Origin: Mucilaginibacter sp. | Lineage (GTDB): Bacteria > Bacteroidota > Bacteroidia > Sphingobacteriales > Sphingobacteriaceae | NCBI GenBank assembly: GCA_019235595.1 | Contig: JAFAKI010000028.1 | Span: forward strand, 1 to 19,811 | Reading direction: 5' to 3' | DNA length: 19,811 nucleotides | Part shown: piece by piece, positions 13,512 to 19,811 of the stretch | Layout of the letters: the number at the start of each line of letters is the position of its first letter | How positions within the stretch are numbered: position 1 is the first letter of the stretch | Translations under genes and position numbers: made by a program | The notes under the pieces: model-generated | What the model saw: only the letters and a program-made list of their open reading frames with translations | What the model was told of the DNA's origin: nothing | The model's database searches: none

Positions 13512-14672
13512 ATGTCTGACAAAAAAATAACCGAACTTCCCATAGCCACATCCATCAGTTCCTCCGATGTTTCGGTTCTGGTTGATAATGGCAGCGATTA
13601 TCAATTTGCCTTCTCCACCCTGCTGGGATTTATCGGTTCCAACCTAAACCTTGGCGCCAATATTTCCTTCGGCGGAACACTGCCTCAAAACACATCCGGC
13701 AAAAACGGTGACGTGTTTATCAATACCTCTGCAGGCAATTTCGCGCAAAAAATATCCGGGCAATGGACCATAACCTACACACTGCCATCATCTTCAGGTT
13801 CAACAGATGGCACGGTATTGTACGGGTTAGGTATCCCCGGCAATGCAACCGGGAACAATAACGACACCTATATTAATACCGGGACCGGGATTTTTTATAA
13901 GAAATCGGCAGGTACATGGAACCAGGTATTTTCTATGCAAACAGGCCCCGCAGGGCCACAAGGTGCAGCCGGAACAAATGGCACCAATGGTGTTGATGGA
14001 AAATCCGTTCTTAACGGAACAACCAATCCGTCAAACCTTTCAACCGGTATAGATGGTGACTTTTATATTAACACCAGCACGTTGATGTTCTTCGGCCCGA
14101 AAACCGCAGGTGTGTGGCCAATCGGCGTGAGCATTGTAGGGGCGAATGGCGCCACTGGCCCGGCAGGACCTGCTGGACCAGCGGGACCAGTTGGTCCAAT
14201 AGGAGCAACCGGACCCGCTGGTGCAGTAGGTCCGGCGGGTGCGACAGGAGCGACCGGGCCACAGGGGCCGCAAGGGAATCCTGGCGCAGCTGGGGCAACT
14301 GGAGCGACCGGACCGCAAGGCGCTACGGGGCCTGCTGGCGCAGCGGGTGCGACAGGTGCCAATGGCGCGAACGGGTTGTCGGCTTATCAGATCTGGCTCA
14401 ACGCAGGTAATACGGGTACCCAAACGCAGTTTTTAGCATCGTTGCAAGGTGTAGCGGGCGCAACCGGGGCAACCGGTCCTCAAGGTCCTGCTGGTGTTAC
14501 AGGCGCTACGGGTGCTGCTGGCGCTACGGGTGCCACAGGTGCGCAAGGCCCTACTGGAGCGACTGGCCCTACGGGGGCCACAGGGGCAACCGGAGCTACC
14601 GGGCCACAGGGCCCGGCTGGAGCCGATGGTTCAAAGAAGATAGCTTATAACTTTTCTCAAACGACTTTATAA
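13512..14672 (+). CDS. Collagen-like phage tail fibre protein
   Basis: The 386-residue product starts with KITELPIATSISSSDVSVLV, a common virion-attachment beginning of phage fibres. Three related modules with D.[F/Y]INT...W follow, near residues 66-85, 117-136 and 182-202. Collagen-like Gly-X-Y repeats (GATGPAGPAGP type) occupy about 144-163, 208-300 and 330-378. A GLSAYQIWLNAGNTGTQ-type linker joins the last two, near 301-327. Collagen-like phage repeats trimerise into a shaft. The collagen part is visibly richer in G and C, and prone to length change by slippage. The stop overlaps the next gene by one base (TAATG), so the two are probably translated together. The C-terminal part (ADGSKKIAYNFSQTTL) is short, so receptor binding is probably by a partner protein. 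Confidence 0.8.
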   Translation: MSDKKITELPIATSISSSDVSVLVDNGSDYQFAFSTLLGFIGSNLNLGANISFGGTLPQNTSGKNGDVFINTSAGNFAQKISGQWTITYTLPSSSGSTDGTVLYGLGIPGNATGNNNDTYINTGTGIFYKKSAGTWNQVFSMQTGPAGPQGAAGTNGTNGVDGKSVLNGTTNPSNLSTGIDGDFYINTSTLMFFGPKTAGVWPIGVSIVGANGATGPAGPAGPAGPVGPIGATGPAGAVGPAGATGATGPQGPQGNPGAAGATGATGPQGATGPAGAAGATGANGANGLSAYQIWLNAGNTGTQTQFLASLQGVAGATGATGPQGPAGVTGATGAAGATGATGAQGPTGATGPTGATGATGATGPQGPAGADGSKKIAYNFSQTTL

Positions 14673-15106
14673 TGAATACTAACTCAAATACCACATCATT
14701 TTCGACATTGACCGCCTCATACCCCGCAGTTAAACTTGCTTCCGGCTTGGCTATCAATACCGACACGCTAATAGCCACAGGCGCAACAAATGCCAGTGTC
14801 GTACTCGACGTGCTTTTCCGAAATACTGACGCCTCTAATCCACGGAACTTTGACATCATTATTTGTGCAACCGGTGCGAATGCGACGGCGGAAAATAACG
14901 TATGCCAAATCGCTGTTCCGGCAAACTCAGGTAATAATGGCAGTGTCGCACTTGCATCGCTGGCGGCTTTGGTCCCTCAGATATTTGATCTGGATTTAGC
15001 CGGGAACAGGGTTATGACCCTCGAAAGCACTATTTCAATCTATGTGCGTAACAAAGCTGCATTGACTTCGGACATATATGTAAGGGTTAAACAAAGAAAC
15101 TTCTGA
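14672..15106 (+). CDS. Small beta-rich protein coupled to the fibre gene (putative fibre accessory)
   Basis: The product has 144 residues and begins right at the stop of the collagen-like gene (TAATG overlap at 14670-14674), indicating translational coupling and a linked role, such as fibre tip or adaptor. The sequence is rich in Ala, Asn, Ser and Thr (TSFSTLTASYPAVKLASGL, LIATGATNASVVLDVLF, DIIICATGAN) and looks like a beta-sandwich of six to eight strands, ending SIYVRNKAALTSDIYVRVKQ. There are no signal peptide or membrane segments. I do not recognise a family. Confidence 0.55.
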   Translation: MNTNSNTTSFSTLTASYPAVKLASGLAINTDTLIATGATNASVVLDVLFRNTDASNPRNFDIIICATGANATAENNVCQIAVPANSGNNGSVALASLAALVPQIFDLDLAGNRVMTLESTISIYVRNKAALTSDIYVRVKQRNF

Positions 15107-15232
15107 TGCAGATGTGCAGATGCGAGGATGTGCGAATTCACTGATTAAAATAGAGCCAGGAGCCAGGAATCAAGAACCAGGATAATAAATCACTCATTCA
15201 CTCATTCACTCATTCACTAACTCAATAATTCA
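15107..15232 (+). repeat. Three successive iterated-word arrays
   Basis: The gap between the small beta-rich gene and the 605-aa gene contains three different words in series: GCAGATGT and variants (15107-15134), GAGCCAG/GAACCAGG (about 15152-15182), and CACTCATT (about 15190-15232). None has a complementary arm in the gap. The last array ends 6 bases before the ATG at 15238. Confidence 0.7.
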
Positions 15233-15237
15233 ATAAA

Positions 15238-17055
15238 ATGGAGATAGCTGCTGTAAATACAAGCCCTTTTCATGTAATGCTCCAGCGCAGAAATAACGTT
15301 TGGTATAGCGTTAAAGATGGCAATTGGGAAGACCCGAATGTATGGATGAGTAATGGGCTGGATAAACGCATAATCACTGTCCCTCAGAGCGGGGATACAG
15401 TTTATATCTGCCACACGGTTAACTTTGACGGTGCAGTCCTAAGTAACACAATTATTAATGACCTTTTTATATTGGGTAAACTTACTGCGTCTAATAACTC
15501 ACAGACCCTTACCTTAAACGGTAATCTATATGCAAGTGGGTTTATTGATTTCACTGGTTCTAATATTACACTGAACCTTAACGGTGTTGTTAACTCAGCT
15601 ATCTACTCAAATTTTATCGCGGGGAACTCCACAATAAATTTCGGCGCTATCAATAATGATCAATTTATATTAAATCTGCCTTATAAAAACCTAAGTACAA
15701 GCGGTGCTCAAAAATACATGGCAAGCGATTTAACAATCGCCGGGACTTTTAGTCCACAAAGTAATTTTGAATGCGGTGCATATAATTTGACCGTTAACGG
15801 TGCGTCGACCATCGGCACGACAGGTCAGCCTGGTAAGTTTACAAAGAACTCATCAACAGGGTCATTGCTATTCATTGGCAATGCGGATTTTGAGGGTCTT
15901 ACCGATTTGAGTGTAGGCAATCCAACTGTCGAATGCAGAGGAGGTATTAACATACACACTTTTAGCTTTACAGCTGGTTCAGGAACTTGGACTTTTTCAA
16001 CCAATAATCAAACTATTAGCTGTTCCGCTTGGCTTGGGGGGACATGGAACGGGAACATACTTGTTTCGGGCGCAATCACTGTTACCTTGACGGGAGGAAC
16101 TTTCCAAACTAATGGTACTATTAATGGAACGGCTGCAGGTTCTACCTTTAATAACAATGGTGTTCTTTGGATTGGCTATAACCATACCCCAATGGTAACA
16201 GGAGTGTTTAACTATCAAAACACCGCATCTTCTACCCTTGGTTATGTATTCAATGGAAATTACACATTGCCTTACACATCTTATGCCAATCTTTTTATTG
16301 GTGGCAACACGGGCATCAAGTCTCTTGGTGCAGCTACCATAGTCAATCAAAGTTTGGTAATAGGTTACAATGGCTTTAACGGTTCTGTGCTTGACTGTGC
16401 CGGAAATAACTTAGATGTGAAAGGAGCATTTACATGCTATGACGGATTCCTTGCAAGTGCCTTCAGTAATATAACTTTTGAGGGAGCTGCAAGATTTGAT
16501 CACGGGGGCAGCCCAGCAAATGTTGTCGATCTAAGAACGGGTAACCCTAACGTTGAATTTAGAGCAGGTCTCACAGTCAGTGTGTACTCTGCTTATACTG
16601 GAACTGGTACATTCAAATTTACAACGGCAAATCAAAACCTTGATTTTAGCATTGTGAATGGTGGTGCATTGGCTTGTAATTGGCTTATAAGTGGAGCTAT
16701 AACGGTTACACTACTGGATGGTGCAAGCAATAACCCTGCTGCTACAGGAACTATTAACGGCGACAATGCATCCTCGACATTTGATTGCAGGGGTTACTTC
16801 CAATATCAAAATGCAACGGCCCCTATGACAACAGGTAAGTTATATTGCAATCAAGCTACAAACACATTCCTTTATAGCGCATCAGGCAATCAAGATATAC
16901 AGGTACCGTCTGATCCAATACCTGGATATAAGAATTTAACATTAAGCGGTTCAGGAGCTAAGAGGCTATTAGGGAATGTGTCTGTGAAAGGCACATATAC
17001 TCTTACATCACCTGCTACATTAAATTCCAACGGATTCTCCTTAACAAATCCATAA
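15238..17055 (+). CDS. Large repetitive beta-rich protein, putative tail spike or adhesin
   Basis: The 605-residue product has no signal peptide. The N-terminus (residues about 20-60) contains WYSVKDGNWEDPNVWMS and SGDTVYICHTVNFDG, a GNW...W..G...P...D.V motif usual at the start of beta-solenoid surface proteins of Bacteroidota. The rest is Asn/Thr/Gly-rich with regular short strands. A tandem internal duplication of about 200 residues is visible (about 210-410 and 411-605): both halves carry GNP[T/N]VE, SGAITVTL, TING...STF and MTTG/MVTG. Its place after the fibre genes and before the holin suggests a receptor-binding tail spike. A phage-carried host adhesin is less likely without a signal peptide. 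Codon use appears more A/T-rich than in the head genes. Confidence 0.6.
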   Translation: MEIAAVNTSPFHVMLQRRNNVWYSVKDGNWEDPNVWMSNGLDKRIITVPQSGDTVYICHTVNFDGAVLSNTIINDLFILGKLTASNNSQTLTLNGNLYASGFIDFTGSNITLNLNGVVNSAIYSNFIAGNSTINFGAINNDQFILNLPYKNLSTSGAQKYMASDLTIAGTFSPQSNFECGAYNLTVNGASTIGTTGQPGKFTKNSSTGSLLFIGNADFEGLTDLSVGNPTVECRGGINIHTFSFTAGSGTWTFSTNNQTISCSAWLGGTWNGNILVSGAITVTLTGGTFQTNGTINGTAAGSTFNNNGVLWIGYNHTPMVTGVFNYQNTASSTLGYVFNGNYTLPYTSYANLFIGGNTGIKSLGAATIVNQSLVIGYNGFNGSVLDCAGNNLDVKGAFTCYDGFLASAFSNITFEGAARFDHGGSPANVVDLRTGNPNVEFRAGLTVSVYSAYTGTGTFKFTTANQNLDFSIVNGGALACNWLISGAITVTLLDGASNNPAATGTINGDNASSTFDCRGYFQYQNATAPMTTGKLYCNQATNTFLYSASGNQDIQVPSDPIPGYKNLTLSGSGAKRLLGNVSVKGTYTLTSPATLNSNGFSLTNP

Positions 17056-17067
17056 CTCTATTCTCCT

Positions 17068-17352
17068 ATGCAAAAACTCACCCTCCTGCAGCGTATCCTC
17101 AGCGATACGCCAGCATTTTTCAAAAAAGTACAGGTATTCGGCATTGGTTTGGCCGGGCTTGGTGGCGCGCTGGCCACTATTCATGGCATTCCTTCTGACC
17201 TCACAACATCATTTATTTCGGCCGGTACTGCTATGGCGGCCATTGCACAATTCGCCGTAAAAATGGACGATACAGACGACAGCGGGCCTGGCTCCACATC
17301 AGCGGGTAATAAACCATCACCGCCGCAAACCATCCAACCATCATCCAATTAA
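17068..17352 (+). CDS. Putative holin (94 aa, two membrane segments)
   Basis: The product has a short amphipathic N-terminus (residues 1-20), two hydrophobic segments (about 22-38, VFGIGLAGLGGALATI, and 48-65, FISAGTAMAAIAQFAV) and a polar, Pro/Ser-rich C-terminal tail (DDTDDSGPGS onwards). This is the layout of a class II holin, which opens the inner membrane and lets the endolysin out. It is downstream of the tail genes and in the same direction as the endolysin, but not adjacent to it: three genes lie between. No family could be named, so another small phage membrane protein remains possible. It is 12 bases downstream of the 605-aa gene. Confidence 0.6.
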   Translation: MQKLTLLQRILSDTPAFFKKVQVFGIGLAGLGGALATIHGIPSDLTTSFISAGTAMAAIAQFAVKMDDTDDSGPGSTSAGNKPSPPQTIQPSSN

Positions 17353-17389
17353 CAAATTTTAATTAATTTAACCCGTTATTCTATTAGAA

Positions 17390-18319
17390 ATGAAAAAGCT
17401 AATAACCATTGTATTATTTCTATTCACGGCCGGGGCGTTTGCTCAGGGTCGTTATAAAATAAATAGCCCTATTGTTATTTCGGGGCAAAAAAATATCGTC
17501 ATCAAAGGTTATCTGATCGCCGGCGGTGCTTCCAATTGCATCTACCTGCGCGATTGCTCTAACGTACACATCACTAAATGCAAATTAAAAGATTCAAAAA
17601 AAGTCGGCATTCTGTTGGAGAATTGCCAAAACGTACTGATCGATAGCTGCTATATCACCAATGTGCAAACCGGCGTCAATGCAAAATATTCGGCTACAGT
17701 AAAAGTAAACAGCAACTATTTCCTCAATATGAACGGACCCTTCCCCGCCGGATGCGCCGTTCAGTTTAATAATGTGAGCGCGCCCGCCAGTCAGATCAAC
17801 TATAACCGGGTGGAAAACATTGCGGGACAAGCACAACATCCGCAGGACCTGCTAAGTGTATATAAATCAAACGGCTTACCCGGCGATTCGATACAGGTAA
17901 TTGGCAACTGGATTCGCGGCGGACAAGTTACCAACGATTCAGGCGGTGCTGCAGGCATTGTTTTAGGCGACGTGGGTGGCAGCTACCAGGTGGCGCGCTA
18001 TAATGTAGTTATCAATGGTGGCTTCGTGGGTATGCAGGTGCAGGGCGGAAGCCACATCAAAATGGATCATAACACTATTTACAGCTCGCCAACAGCTTAC
18101 TCTAACGATGGCTTATCGTATGGTAATTATTCCGGACAGCCGAGTAACGATGTAGAGATCAGCTACAACAAAATAAAGTTCTTCAATAAAAACGGCAAAG
18201 AAGTTGATTGTTGGTGGGACCCCAAAACAGTATCAAAACCAATGGGCTGGGAAACCAACATTCAGGGAGCAGATATCGATGATAAAATATTGCCGGGCCG
18301 ATTACACGACGATAAATGA
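17390..18319 (+). CDS. Secreted right-handed beta-helix protein
   Basis: The 309-residue product has a Sec signal peptide (MKKLITIVLF then LFTAGAFAQG, cleavage likely after AFA). Behind it are parallel beta-helix repeats of about 20-23 residues: NIVIKGYLIAGGASNCIYLR, NVHITKCKLKDSKKVGILL, NVLIDSCYITNVQTGVNAK, TVKVNSNYFLNM, later YQVARYNVVINGG and IKMDHNTIYSS. The fold is shared by pectate lyases, depolymerases and tail spikes, but no catalytic residues can be assigned. A signal peptide is unusual for a virion protein, so it is probably made by the lysogen and exported, or is host-derived. It sits between the holin-like gene and the unknown two-gene cassette. Confidence 0.65.
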   Translation: MKKLITIVLFLFTAGAFAQGRYKINSPIVISGQKNIVIKGYLIAGGASNCIYLRDCSNVHITKCKLKDSKKVGILLENCQNVLIDSCYITNVQTGVNAKYSATVKVNSNYFLNMNGPFPAGCAVQFNNVSAPASQINYNRVENIAGQAQHPQDLLSVYKSNGLPGDSIQVIGNWIRGGQVTNDSGGAAGIVLGDVGGSYQVARYNVVINGGFVGMQVQGGSHIKMDHNTIYSSPTAYSNDGLSYGNYSGQPSNDVEISYNKIKFFNKNGKEVDCWWDPKTVSKPMGWETNIQGADIDDKILPGRLHDDK

Positions 18320-18323
18320 TGCA

Positions 18324-18348
18324 ATTATTATAACATATTTGTAATAAT
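18324..18348. terminator. Weak hairpin after the beta-helix gene
   Basis: ATTATTA (18324-18330) and TAATAAT (18342-18348) are complementary, with an 11-base loop. The stem is all A/T and no U-run follows, so it may have little effect. It is the only hairpin between the beta-helix gene and the next promoter. Confidence 0.25.
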
Positions 18349-18370
18349 CACCCGTATAACGCATTGTATA

Positions 18371-18402
18371 TTGATTAATTTTAAATAATAGTGTTAAATT
18401 TG
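18371..18402 (+). promoter_or_regulatory. Promoter of the two-gene unknown cassette
   Basis: TTG at 18371-18373 and TAAATTTG at 18395-18402 match the Bacteroidota -33/-7 consensus with 21 bases between them, the best promoter in the window. The -7 box ends at the GTG at 18402, so that GTG cannot be the start codon; transcription should begin near 18409, leaving a leader of about 70 bases. Confidence 0.65.
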
Positions 18403-18476
18403 TGTCTGAAAAAGAACACGATCCTAAAATCAAACCATACTTATTTTTAATTGTCTTACAGTCATTAATAAGTATA

Positions 18477-18647
18477 ATGATGAGAACAATGGGCAAACTG
18501 ATAACACCTTTTAACCATAAAAAGGATACCTCTGTGCAGGTGGCCAGTGTTAGGCTTGCTAATACAGCAAAAGGCTATCTAGCTAAAGTAAGTGCAGAGG
18601 AAATTAAAGCCAGACGGGTTGCTGCTTACCGGTATCTATTGCCTTAA
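18477..18647 (+). CDS. Small basic protein, first gene of an unknown two-gene cassette
   Basis: The frame is open from GTG 18402, but that codon overlaps the promoter, so translation probably starts at one of the ATGs at 18477, 18480 or 18489, giving 52-56 residues. The product is basic and has MGKLITPFNHKKDTSVQ, ASVRLANTAKGYLAKVS and AEEIKARRVAAYRYLLP, with a predicted helix toward the end. Its stop overlaps the start of the next gene (TAATG, 18645-18649). Size, charge and coupling recall antitoxin-like partners, but no family is recognised. The cassette is A/T-rich relative to the head genes and lies between phage genes with its own promoter, as phage cargo (moron) genes do. Confidence 0.5.
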   Translation: MMRTMGKLITPFNHKKDTSVQVASVRLANTAKGYLAKVSAEEIKARRVAAYRYLLP

Positions 18648-19186
18648 TGTTTGAGCCTGAAACGAGTTACCCATATCGTAGAGTTGGAGACCATTCTGGT
18701 CTGACTACAAATAGAAAGCACGTAGAACATCTTACAATATATCAGTTTAATACGGAGAAATATCCTTATTTAATTGAAGTAGAAAAATATCCCTGCCAAA
18801 TCTATGCATTCAAGTTTTACAGACGAGTGCACAAGAAAAATAAACAACGATTCAATTTAATGACCAATGAGGGCAAATGCTCCAGAATAGTCGGCACATG
18901 CTTTAGTATATTTTTGAGCATCTATGAAAAAAATCCACTAGCCAGTTTTGGATTCTTGGGCGCTCATACCATTGACATTCAAAAGCATGTAATCGAACCT
19001 AAAAACGAAACACGTCGTTTCGTAGTTTACAGGCAAGCTGTTCAGAACTATTTCGGCACGGATACGTTCACGCATTTTTCAAATCCCGAAAACAGCATTT
19101 ATTTGGCCATCAGCAATAAAAATAAAGATGTTGCCAATATTGCCGATGTAGCCAACGCAATGATTGAGCAGTTACTCGATCAATAA
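18647..19186 (+). CDS. Protein of unknown function, second gene of the cassette (179 aa)
   Basis: I do not recognise a family. The product is 179 residues, basic in the middle and soluble, with no signal peptide. Visible elements are MFEPETSYPYRRVGDHSGLT, an alternating stretch YPYLIEVEKYPCQIYAFKFY, a basic RRVHKKNKQRF, a helix-like RIVGTCFSIFLSIYEKNPLASFGFLGA, then RRFVVYRQAVQNYF and a terminal helix VANIADVANAMIEQLLDQ. The FLSIYEKNPLASFGFLGAHT followed by RFVVYRQAV pattern gives the impression of an enzyme-like alpha/beta core. Coupling to the small gene (TAATG) and the strong shared promoter suggest expression in the lysogen. A toxin or defence effector is possible, but this is speculative. 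Confidence 0.55.
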   Translation: MFEPETSYPYRRVGDHSGLTTNRKHVEHLTIYQFNTEKYPYLIEVEKYPCQIYAFKFYRRVHKKNKQRFNLMTNEGKCSRIVGTCFSIFLSIYEKNPLASFGFLGAHTIDIQKHVIEPKNETRRFVVYRQAVQNYFGTDTFTHFSNPENSIYLAISNKNKDVANIADVANAMIEQLLDQ

Positions 19187-19318
19187 GGATAAACAATTAT
19201 TCTTTCAAAAACTTACATAGCGTTATCGTTACCATCACTTCTAGGACATAAATAAAACTATTCCTTTTCTTAAATCCACGCCCGACAATATAGCCAGGGG
19301 CACTAAACCTTATTATCT

Positions 19319-19795
19319 ATGAAATTAAGTCAACAAGGCGAAAAGCTTATTAAAAGCTTTGAAGGGCTGCGCCTTACAGCCTACCGCGATGTAGCCGGCG
19401 TTTGGACGATAGGCTACGGTTCAACCCGCTACCATGACGGCAGATCTGTAAAACCAGGCGATAAGCTTACCAGCGAGGTTCAAGCTTCGGCAATTTTCGT
19501 CAACACACTCGGGCAATACGAAAATGCGGTCAACAGCTTTGTAAAAGTCCCGTTAACACAGGACCAGTTTGATGCATTGGTCTCCTTCACCTATAACGAA
19601 GGCACTCATGCCCTAAAAGAGTCCACCTTGCTTAAAAAATTAAACGCAAAAGATTACCAGGGCGCAGCCGATCAGTTTTTGGTGTGGAACAAGATCACAG
19701 ACCCAAACACAGGTCAAAAGGTGCCATGTGCTACACTGACCGACCGCCGCGCTGCCGAACGCCATTTATTTCTTTCAACGCAACCATTACTATGA
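19319..19795 (+). CDS. Phage endolysin, GH24 lysozyme
   Basis: The 158-residue product is a full-length T4/P22-type muramidase that cuts the MurNAc-GlcNAc bond of peptidoglycan. The catalytic triad can be seen with T4-like spacing: Glu15 (SFEGLRLTAY), Asp24 (YRDVAGVW) and Thr30 (WTIGYGST), nine and fifteen residues after the Glu. Downstream are QDQFDALVSFTYNEG and the C-terminal DRRAAERHLF typical of the family. There is no signal peptide or signal-anchor, so export needs a holin, for which the 94-residue protein at 17068 is a candidate. The stop overlaps the start of another gene as ATGA (19792-19795). The 132-base gap upstream has no clear promoter. Confidence 0.92.
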   Translation: MKLSQQGEKLIKSFEGLRLTAYRDVAGVWTIGYGSTRYHDGRSVKPGDKLTSEVQASAIFVNTLGQYENAVNSFVKVPLTQDQFDALVSFTYNEGTHALKESTLLKKLNAKDYQGAADQFLVWNKITDPNTGQKVPCATLTDRRAAERHLFLSTQPLL

Positions 19796-19811
19796 CAACC
19801 ATTGAGCACCG
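19792..19811 (+). CDS. Start of another coupled lysis-region gene (runs off the right edge)
   Basis: An ATG at 19792 overlaps the endolysin stop in an ATGA arrangement and opens a frame (MTTIEH) that continues past the edge. Six codons are visible, too few for identification. The position after endolysin would suit a spanin or other lysis gene, which is a guess. Confidence 0.3.

Noticed and set aside
13304..13519. Open frame of 71 codons between connector and fibre genes
   Set aside because: It starts at a GTG and runs across two REP-like repeats; its HTELSRSALRW-type segment is the usual artefact of reading such repeats.
14040..14423. Long antisense frames within the collagen-like gene
   Set aside because: GC-rich Gly-X-Y repeats leave several frames open on both strands; the Pro/Ala- and Arg/Ser-rich translations are artefacts.
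18402..18476. GTG at 18402 as start of the small cassette protein
   Set aside because: It is the last base and beyond of a good -7 promoter box (TAAATTTG), upstream of the expected transcription start; later ATGs are preferred.

Overview
The window looks like the chromosome of a member of the Bacteroidota, most likely a Sphingobacteriaceae-type organism (Mucilaginibacter/Pedobacter relatives). This is inferred from TAnnTTTG-type -7 promoter elements, weak or absent Shine-Dalgarno sequences with A-rich leaders before ATG, SGSME-type signal peptidase I, MORN/TonB-C proteins, a DUF2281/PIN toxin-antitoxin pair, and intergenic arrays of short iterated words. It carries a prophage or prophage remnant in two blocks, separated by about 5 kb of host-type or cargo genes on both strands.

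Layout. 1-191: start of a minus-strand lipoprotein gene. 367-2632: a tail tape-measure gene broken into two frames at an A6 tract, followed by a small putative helix-turn-helix protein (2696-2929). 2943-7342: cargo or host genes, namely a secreted TPR-like protein (-), a VapB/VapC-type pair, full-length signal peptidase I, an 83-aa unknown, and two tandem TonB-C proteins (-), the second lacking an N-terminal export or anchor sequence. 7343-7719: a gene-free stretch with a two-copy hairpin repeat. 7720-13301: the head block, namely ClpP-type prohead protease fused to a scaffold-like tail, major capsid protein, putative tail tube, a small protein, portal and DUF6712-like connector. 13512-17055: collagen-like fibre, small accessory protein, and a large repetitive beta-rich protein. 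17068-19795: lysis and cargo genes, namely a holin-like protein, a secreted beta-helix protein, a two-gene unknown cassette with its own promoter, and a GH24 endolysin whose stop overlaps the ATG of one more gene running off the window.

The virion genes could work together as capsid assembly (protease/scaffold, capsid), genome entry (portal, connector), a long tail (tube, tape measure), host recognition (fibre genes) and lysis (holin, endolysin). No terminase, integrase, repressor, sheath or baseplate gene is visible, and portal lies downstream of capsid rather than upstream. This may be a rearranged or partly degraded prophage, or the missing genes may lie outside the window.

The most unusual structural feature is the set of iterated-word arrays at gene junctions. 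A 7-11 nt word is repeated in tandem after a stop codon, then appears as its complement just before the next ATG, giving a potential long hairpin. Different junctions use different words, and the same architecture occurs after the host-type lepB gene. Other points worth checking are a nested in-frame start for a stand-alone scaffold protein, a perfect 10-bp dyad covering the lepB start codon, and the two-gene cassette near the endolysin.
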